The notes beneath the pieces were generated by a model, which made no database searches, was not told the origin of the DNA, and saw only the letters and a program-made list of their open reading frames with translations. From Pseudomonadota bacterium (GTDB lineage: Bacteria > Pseudomonadota > Gammaproteobacteria > Xanthomonadales > Xanthomonadaceae): a DNA stretch of 6,210 nucleotides. The position numbers and the translations under genes are program-made. Below are positions 1-6,210 of the stretch, piece after piece. The stretch is from the NCBI GenBank assembly GCA_023423855.1, contig JAFAEU010000128.1, positions 1 through 6,210 on the forward strand, in the 5' to 3' direction. Numbering within the stretch: position 1 is the first letter of the stretch; each line of letters starts with the position of its first letter.

Positions 1-235
1 CCCCTGGCGCTTGCGGATACCTGCACGGGGCGGCGGATTCCAAGGCATGACGATCCACGCCCCTCGAGCGTGACGCATCACATCGCGCTGGTGCACGGAC
101 GTCCCCGCGTGCCGCGCCGGGAAGCACATTGCCCGGCGTTCCCCGCGGCGCCGACGATGCACCGGCGCTGAGGCGACCCGGAAGAAGCCGGCTTCTCCGC
201 CCCTCGCATCGACGCCAACCCCGCCTGTAGCGCGG

Positions 236-1663
236 TCAGGTTCCGGGCTTTGCCGGCAAGGGCATGCGCAACAGGTAGTAGCCGACGAGGCGATCCGCGG
301 CGGGCGGATCGACGTTCGCCAGCCCCACCACCACGACGCCCAGGTCCGGATAGACGCGGAGGTCGCCGTTCATGCCGGGCGCGCCACCGGCATGGCCGAA
401 CATGCGCACGCCCTCCTGCTCGCGCACCATGAAACCGTAGCCGTACCACGGCGTCTGGTTGCGCGTGGCCTCGGCCAGCAGTTCCGGCGACAGCAGCTTG
501 CCCGCGAGCAAGGCGCGCGCGAACTTCAGCAGGTCGCCCACGGTGCTGTAGCCGCCTCCGGCCGCCGTGCCGCGGTAAGGCAGGGTGTCGGCCGCGTCGA
601 TCCACGCCCCGTCCTTGCGCATGTACGCGACCGCGCGCCCCGGCACCGCCACGTCTTCGGGCAGCGAACCGCTGTCGCGCATGCCGGCGGGCGCGAACAC
701 GTGCGCGTCGACGTAGTCGTAGTACGACTGCCCGCTCACGCGCTCGATGATCGCGCCGAGCAGCAGGAAGCCGTAGTTCGAATAGCGCTGCTCCGTGCCC
801 GGAGGATGCGTCGGCCCGCGCGCACCGAACAGGCGCACGTAGTCGTCGTGCGTCTTCAGCGACAGCCGCTGCGCGTCGAACTCGGGCCCGAAGAAATCGC
901 CGGTGCCGCCCGAGTGCGTCAGCATTTGCCGGATCGTCACTTTCGCGATCTCCGCATTCGGGTAGCCGGGCAGGTACTGGCCGACCGTCCCGTCCAGCGA
1001 CAGCTTGCCGGCCTGCACCAGCTGCAGCGTGGCGACCGCGGTGAACATCTTGTTCATCGAACCGATGCGGAATTTCGTGTCCGGCGCGACCGGAACGGCC
1101 GCGGTATCGCCAGCGCGGTTCCATGCACGCCGCAGCAGCACCTCGTCGCCGTTGGCGACCAGCAATACGCCGGAGAACGCATCCTTCGCAGCCTGCTCGT
1201 CGGCTTTCGCCACGAGCGCGTCGATGGCGCCCCCGGCCGTCATTCGCGGAACCCGCAGGTCCTCAGGCGGATCGATCGGGCGGATGCCGAAGCGCGCCGG
1301 TTCCCCGGGCGTCACGATCATCTCCATGCGCACGACCGTGTCGGATTCCAGTTCCTGCAGCAGCGCATGCGCCGTGCCCGGTTCCGACGGCTCGCGCCGC
1401 ACCAGCCGGAATCCGCCGGTTTCGGCATGCAGCTCCAGCAGCCCGTCCACGTCCATTCCCGGCTTCCAGCGGTCGCGGAAGGCTTCCAGCGGCGCGCGTT
1501 CGCCGGAGTTGAAGGCCTCCAGCCAGGCGTCCAGCGCCCGCCGGGCCGGATCGGCGACCGATTCGAGGGTGGGGGCCGGATCGGCGAACGGCGCAGAAGG
1601 CGATTGCGCCAGCAGCGTCAGCGGAAGGCAACAGGCTATGAGCAGGGCGAGGGCACGGGGCAT
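236..1663 (-). CDS. Exported serine hydrolase, beta-lactamase/PBP-like (class C type) fold
   Basis: This 475-residue protein belongs to the beta-lactamase-related serine hydrolases (Pfam Beta-lactamase, PF00144), which include esterases, D-amino-acid peptidases and penicillin-binding-like enzymes. The three active-site motifs are visible: S202-M-N-K205 (nucleophile and general base), Y294-S-N296, and H424-A-G426 in place of the KTG of true class C beta-lactamases. The HAG form favours an esterase or peptidase over antibiotic resistance. Residues 1-19 look like a Sec signal peptide (R3, a hydrophobic core, probable cleavage after A19), so the protein should be periplasmic. C11 follows L-I-A and could be a very early lipobox, but the hydrophobic stretch before it is short. 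Residues about 35-135 form an extra N-terminal domain with an NTF2-like opening (LDAWLEAFNSGE); the catalytic domain spans about 145-465. The ATG at 1663 is preferred because an in-frame stop lies nine codons upstream; no good ribosome binding site precedes it. The substrate is unknown. Confidence 0.93.
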   Translation of the reverse strand: MPRALALLIACCLPLTLLAQSPSAPFADPAPTLESVADPARRALDAWLEAFNSGERAPLEAFRDRWKPGMDVDGLLELHAETGGFRLVRREPSEPGTAHALLQELESDTVVRMEMIVTPGEPARFGIRPIDPPEDLRVPRMTAGGAIDALVAKADEQAAKDAFSGVLLVANGDEVLLRRAWNRAGDTAAVPVAPDTKFRIGSMNKMFTAVATLQLVQAGKLSLDGTVGQYLPGYPNAEIAKVTIRQMLTHSGGTGDFFGPEFDAQRLSLKTHDDYVRLFGARGPTHPPGTEQRYSNYGFLLLGAIIERVSGQSYYDYVDAHVFAPAGMRDSGSLPEDVAVPGRAVAYMRKDGAWIDAADTLPYRGTAAGGGYSTVGDLLKFARALLAGKLLSPELLAEATRNQTPWYGYGFMVREQEGVRMFGHAGGAPGMNGDLRVYPDLGVVVVGLANVDPPAADRLVGYYLLRMPLPAKPGT

Positions 1664-1870
1664 GGCAGCAGTTCTGGAGGGGCCAGATCAACGGGATACA
1701 GCCAAAGGACAATTAGTTGCGGAAGGAGTATTTCGAGGCCGGATTGCACCCGCTTGTGCAGCCTACCTTTGCGAAGGGAAATGAACATGGCCCGATTCCG
1801 TGCCGACGTTCGAGGGCGGCGGGTGGGTCGCCGGGATGGGGGTTGTTGCGCCGCCGCAGGGGCAGCTATC

Positions 1871-1945
1871 GAAAGTGACTCCGTTCCTCTGACTCCGATC
1901 TTTTGGTGAAATTTTCAACCATGGGGACGCATTCTTACCATGGGT
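1871..1945. repeat. Short direct repeats, probable dispersed-repeat remnant
   Basis: TGACTCCG occurs at 1876-1883 and again at 1890-1897 (14-bp period). ACCATGGG occurs at 1918-1925 and again at 1937-1944 (19-bp period). An imperfect inverted repeat (GGTGAAA against TTTCAACC) lies between them at 1905-1920. From memory, text of the type 'agtgactccgttcctctgac' recurs in many proteobacterial genomes near IS200-like (Y1) transposase genes, so this may be the remnant of such an element. The repeats are seen directly; the link to a transposon family is recollection and no transposase gene is present here. Confidence 0.4.
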
Positions 1946-2127
1946 AGCGGTTTGGGAGCATGGCGCGGGAACGGCTCGGGGTTGGCAAAGTAGGCGCGAT
2001 ATGCCCTGACAGCATGACTAGGCAGGTATTCCGGTGCATGAGGCAAAGTCTGGCGCTTTGTCCTGCTTCGCATTCCGCTTTTTGCAGCCCCGGCACCCGC
2101 CAGCTAACCTGGACTCGGGAAACACAT

Positions 2128-2133
2128 GGGGAG
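2128..2133 (+). promoter_or_regulatory. Ribosome binding site deciding the DUF3883 start
   Basis: GGGGAG lies exactly 7 nt before the ATG at 2141, which is near-ideal Shine-Dalgarno spacing. The alternative in-frame ATG at 2126 overlaps this motif and has only a weak CGGGA upstream. I therefore prefer the start at 2141, which removes five residues from the longest possible protein. Confidence 0.65.
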
Positions 2134-2140
2134 CGGACGC

Positions 2141-2992
2141 ATGGCCACCGGAGAGGACTGGTCGCAACTGGAAGTCGAGGCCTGCGTTGCCGACTACCTC
2201 CAAATGCTGGCGCTTGAGCTCAACGGCCAGCGCTTCAACAAGAGCGAGCGCATCCGTGCGCTGAGGGAACGCCTTGATGGACGCAGTCAGGCGTCTGTCG
2301 AGTACAAGTACCGGAATATCAGCGCGGTCATGCAGGAGCTGGGCTGGCCGACCGTGAGTGGCTACAAGGCGCTGGAGAACTATCAATTGCTGTTGCTGGA
2401 GGTGATCGAAGCGCACCTGCAGACCAACGCGCCGTTGCAGGCGGCGGTAGAAAACGCCGTGCAGCGCCCCGCTGCCATGGCGGAACTTGCGTCCAATGCC
2501 CAGCCTTGGGTCCCGATGCCGAAACCCACCTCGGCCAAGGAGATGCCGCCGGACTATGCGCCCCGCTTCTCCGCTGCCCGTCGCGACTATCTCGCGCAGG
2601 AATCTCGCAATCGATCACTGGGCAAAGCCGGTGAACTTTTCGTGCTGGAACTGGAAGCCCAACGCCTGCACACGGCCGGCAAGAAGATTCTCGCAAACCG
2701 TATCGAGCACGTTGCAACCACGCAAGGTGATGGCCTAGGCTTCGATGTGCTGTCGTTCGAAGATGACGGTCGCGAACGATTGATCGAAGTGAAGACCACC
2801 GCCTTCGGTGAACTAACCCCGTTCTATGTAAGCCGTAACGAATTAGCGCGATCAAATGTCGATGCAGATCGCTATCAGCTCTATCGGGTATTCGACTTTC
2901 GCGACCGACCAAGAGTCTTCAGTCTGCCCGGAGCAATAACCACGTACTGCCGCATGGATCCTGTGTCATACCTAGCCCAATTGGCCTCGTGA
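2141..2992 (+). CDS. DUF3883 domain protein (PD-(D/E)XK nuclease-like)
   Basis: This 283-residue protein (288 if the ATG at 2126 is used) has two parts. Residues about 5-95 are helical, with a pattern I recall from restriction-type proteins: basic FNKSERIRALRERL at 32-45, then RSQASVEYKYRNISAV at 48-63, then GYK and N80-Y-Q. It often precedes an HNH or DUF3883 nuclease domain and probably helps target recognition. A variable, proline-rich linker covers about 96-145. Residues about 155-275 match DUF3883, a restriction-endonuclease-like fold: LGKAGELFVLELE (E165), GLGFDVLSF (D202), and LIEVKTT (E216-x-K218). These three sites form a plausible intact PD-(D/E)XK metal centre. DUF3883 domains are known as parts of helicases and restriction or defence proteins; here the domain stands alone with no helicase or methylase beside it. 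No signal peptide or membrane segment is present, so it should be cytoplasmic. GC falls along the gene, from 63% in a 5' line to 45% in a 3' line. Nuclease activity is inferred, not shown. Confidence 0.85.
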   Translation: MATGEDWSQLEVEACVADYLQMLALELNGQRFNKSERIRALRERLDGRSQASVEYKYRNISAVMQELGWPTVSGYKALENYQLLLLEVIEAHLQTNAPLQAAVENAVQRPAAMAELASNAQPWVPMPKPTSAKEMPPDYAPRFSAARRDYLAQESRNRSLGKAGELFVLELEAQRLHTAGKKILANRIEHVATTQGDGLGFDVLSFEDDGRERLIEVKTTAFGELTPFYVSRNELARSNVDADRYQLYRVFDFRDRPRVFSLPGAITTYCRMDPVSYLAQLAS

Positions 2993-3086
2993 TCTGTCGG
3001 GGTATGGAAAACCGAATCGGAAAACGAACCTGAATCGCGTTTTCGCAATCGATCTTAGTTCCTGAGATGCATCCGAGCCATGCTGT

Positions 3087-3107
3087 GACCACCTTCTTCC
3101 GGTGGTC
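3087..3107 (+). promoter_or_regulatory. Intergenic hairpin between the DUF3883 gene and the small genes
   Basis: GACCACC (3087-3093) pairs perfectly with GGTGGTC (3101-3107) around a 7-nt pyrimidine loop (TTCTTCC). A further U-G pair (3086 with 3108) is possible. No T-run follows, so it is not a typical intrinsic terminator. It sits 34 nt before the likely ATG at 3141 and could be a processing or translational control element in the leader of the small genes. Function is inference. Confidence 0.4.
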
Positions 3108-3140
3108 GAAACTCCGCTCTTTGCATTCAGTCTCTGTCCA

Positions 3141-3431
3141 ATGAACGACAGCTTTATCCAAGAAGACGACTTGTGGGAAAACTGGGGTGTAATCCAGAAT
3201 CCAAGCGGCGATCTATTCGATCATCAAGACGTCAAGGACAAACCAATCCATCACGTATGGACGATTGTAGAATCTGGCAATAGCGAGGATGGAAGCTGGT
3301 ATGCAGCTCCCGGAATCCACTACGTCAATCGGCTCGGTTACATCCTGACTCGTAAACCATGGACAGACTTTTGTCGGGATGCAATCTACTTTCTTGATGA
3401 CTTTCAAAGAGACAATAGGGATCTCGGATAA
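3141..3431 (+). CDS. Small uncharacterised acidic protein, first of a pair
   Basis: This 96-residue protein is one I cannot assign to a named family. It is acidic and rich in aromatics: tryptophans at 12, 15, 40, 53 and 74, and a run HHVWTIVESG (38-47) followed by WYAAPGIHYVNRLGYILT (53-70) that reads as a compact beta-rich core. An acidic helix-like tail (76-95) follows. No signal peptide or membrane segment is visible, so it should be cytoplasmic. The ATG at 3141 is preferred over the in-frame GTG at 3102, because that GTG lies inside the hairpin's 3' arm and the extra 13 residues look non-coding. There is no clear ribosome binding site. GC is about 48%, far below aceE. The stop codon lies 2 bp before the next ORF, so the two are probably co-transcribed. 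An immunity-type or accessory protein is possible from its size and acidity, but this is speculative. Confidence 0.72.
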   Translation: MNDSFIQEDDLWENWGVIQNPSGDLFDHQDVKDKPIHHVWTIVESGNSEDGSWYAAPGIHYVNRLGYILTRKPWTDFCRDAIYFLDDFQRDNRDLG

Positions 3432-3433
3432 GG

Positions 3434-3634
3434 ATGCATGAAGAGAAGATGGTTGAGCCAGAATGGCTGCGTGACTTTGATGTTGCGATGAAATCACTGT
3501 TTTCCATCGACCACATCGATGCAGGCCTCGGGAACGAACACTTAGCACGTTACGCCGATCTTCCTGCACGAGACGCGGCTCTACAGTTCGGTGAGGACTA
3601 TGATTTGCAGCGCATAGATATTGGATGGCGCTGA
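3434..3634 (+). CDS. Small uncharacterised acidic protein, second of a pair
   Basis: This ORF encodes 66 residues (61 if the in-frame ATG at 3449, giving MVEPEW, is the true start). I do not recognise the family. It is acidic, opens with an aromatic helix-like segment (EWLRDFDVAMKSLFSID, 10-26) and ends in an Asp-rich segment (ALQFGEDYDLQRIDIGW, 49-65) that resembles a short conserved domain more than random translation. It starts 2 bp after the TAA of the preceding gene. The AAGG at 3430-3433 abuts the first ATG with no spacing, so translation probably depends on termination-reinitiation from the upstream gene, or begins at 3449 behind GAAGAG. A strong terminator follows 16 bp after the stop, which fits this being the last gene of the transcript. 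The role is unknown; an orphan immunity or partner protein is one possibility. Confidence 0.62.
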   Translation: MHEEKMVEPEWLRDFDVAMKSLFSIDHIDAGLGNEHLARYADLPARDAALQFGEDYDLQRIDIGWR

Positions 3635-3650
3635 CAAGCCATATGCGACC

Positions 3651-3683
3651 AAAACAAAGGCGGCCAATGGCCGCCTTTGTTTT
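3651..3683. terminator. Bidirectional intrinsic terminator between convergent genes
   Basis: Positions 3651-3665 (AAAACAAAGGCGGCC) and 3669-3683 (GGCCGCCTTTGTTTT) are perfectly complementary over 15 bp with a 3-nt AAT loop. The GC-rich core is flanked by an A-rich arm and a T-rich arm, so the transcript ends in a U-rich tract whichever strand is read. It lies 16 bp after the stop of the last plus-strand small gene and 63 bp beyond the aceE stop on the minus strand, the right place to end both converging transcripts. Confidence 0.9.
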
Positions 3684-3703
3684 CCCTTACCTGCCTATAG
3701 CAC

Positions 3704-3725
3704 CCTCTCCCGCAAGTAGGAGAGG
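3704..3725. repeat. REP-like palindrome, CCTCTCC...GGAGAGG
   Basis: CCTCTCC (3704-3710) and GGAGAGG (3719-3725) form a 7-bp perfect inverted repeat around the 8-nt loop CGCAAGTA. The form 'ccctctcccgcaag...gggagagg' is a familiar intergenic palindrome in many proteobacterial genomes, including xanthomonads; this is recollection. It lies between the terminator and the aceE stop codon, a usual place for such repeats in a 3' untranslated region, where they may protect the transcript end. Confidence 0.55.
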
Positions 3726-3746
3726 AAATATCAGCGACGCAAATCT

Positions 3747-6210
<2,464 letters not shown>

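Larger units (their letters stand above)
1664..2140. other. Gene-free divergent intergenic region
   Basis: This stretch of about 480 bp separates the divergently transcribed serine hydrolase and DUF3883 genes, so it should hold both promoters. I found no convincing sigma-70 -35/-10 pair on either strand. The best plus-strand pair is CTGACA (2006-2011) with TATTCC (2027-2032), but the spacing is only 15 nt. Open frames here are short, arginine- or cysteine-rich, and do not look coding. The middle part (about 1868-1945) contains short direct repeats that suggest a dispersed-repeat remnant. No tRNA, CRISPR array or transposase was seen. Confidence 0.7.

Noticed and set aside
183..196. 14-bp perfect palindrome AGAAGCCGGCTTCT downstream of the hydrolase
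   Set aside because: With a realistic loop the stem is only about 5 bp and no T-run follows on the minus strand, so I do not call it a terminator; one such palindrome is unremarkable in GC-rich DNA.
78..1124. 348-codon open frame on the minus strand
   Set aside because: It overlaps the hydrolase on the same strand in another frame; its Arg/Ala-rich composition marks it as a shadow.
392..1909. 505-codon open frame on the plus strand
   Set aside because: It is antisense to the serine hydrolase, is rich in Arg, His and Gln in a way typical of GC-rich shadow frames, and has no recognisable motif. The minus-strand hydrolase motifs are decisive.
1781..1909. 42-residue plus-strand ORF behind GAAGGGA
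   Set aside because: The purine-rich motif is only a few bases from the ATG, the peptide is Arg/Ala-rich low complexity, and its 3' part runs through the direct-repeat segment. It is probably chance translation of a repeat.
2006..2032. Promoter-like pair CTGACA / TATTCC before the DUF3883 gene
   Set aside because: The spacer is 15 nt and the -10 match is poor; such a pair is expected by chance in 480 bp.
1960..2217. 85-codon plus-strand frame overlapping the DUF3883 start
   Set aside because: No ribosome binding site, Arg/Cys-rich random composition, and it overlaps a well-supported gene in another frame.
2919..3161. 80-codon minus-strand frame across the intergenic gap
   Set aside because: It is antisense to the end of the DUF3883 gene and the start of the small gene, with no motif or start signal.
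3213..3569. 118-codon minus-strand frame antisense to both small genes
   Set aside because: It spans the junction of the two plus-strand ORFs, which have better composition, coupled spacing and a terminator placed for the plus strand. I kept the plus-strand pair, though lack of homology data leaves some doubt.

Overview
The window looks like a chromosomal stretch from a high-GC gammaproteobacterium. The closest fit is the Xanthomonadaceae/Lysobacteraceae (Lysobacter, Luteimonas, Pseudoxanthomonas, Thermomonas and relatives). I base this on the character of the AceE protein, the GC-rich codon use of the two outer genes and the short intergenic repeats. The assignment comes from recognition, not from a search.

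Layout from left to right. Positions 1-235 hold no gene I can support; they are the 3' flank of the first gene. Positions 236-1663 (minus) encode an exported serine hydrolase of the beta-lactamase/penicillin-binding fold, with an extra N-terminal domain. Positions 1664-2140 form a gene-free stretch of about 480 bp separating two divergent genes; it carries short direct repeats that look like a dispersed-repeat remnant. Positions 2141-2992 (plus) encode a 283-residue protein with a C-terminal DUF3883 domain, a PD-(D/E)XK nuclease-like fold, behind a helical N-terminal domain. A hairpin-bearing gap follows, then two small uncharacterised acidic proteins on the plus strand (3141-3431 and 3434-3634), separated by 2 bp. 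A perfect 15-bp-stem terminator at 3651-3683 separates them from the convergent aceE gene. aceE (minus, 3747 to beyond 6210) encodes the pyruvate dehydrogenase E1 component and lacks only its first ~75 codons in this window.

The outer genes are ordinary: aceE is central metabolism, and the hydrolase is a typical periplasmic accessory enzyme. The middle block from about 2700 to 3640 differs. Its GC content by hand count is about 45-48% per 60-base line, against about 75% in a sampled line of aceE and 63% in the first half of the DUF3883 gene. The best candidate for something new is therefore the DUF3883 gene plus the two small genes, a compact islet that may have been acquired horizontally and could be related to defence or DNA processing. 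That function is inference: nothing in the sequence proves the three genes act together, and no known complete defence system, CRISPR array, integrase, tRNA or transposase gene is present.
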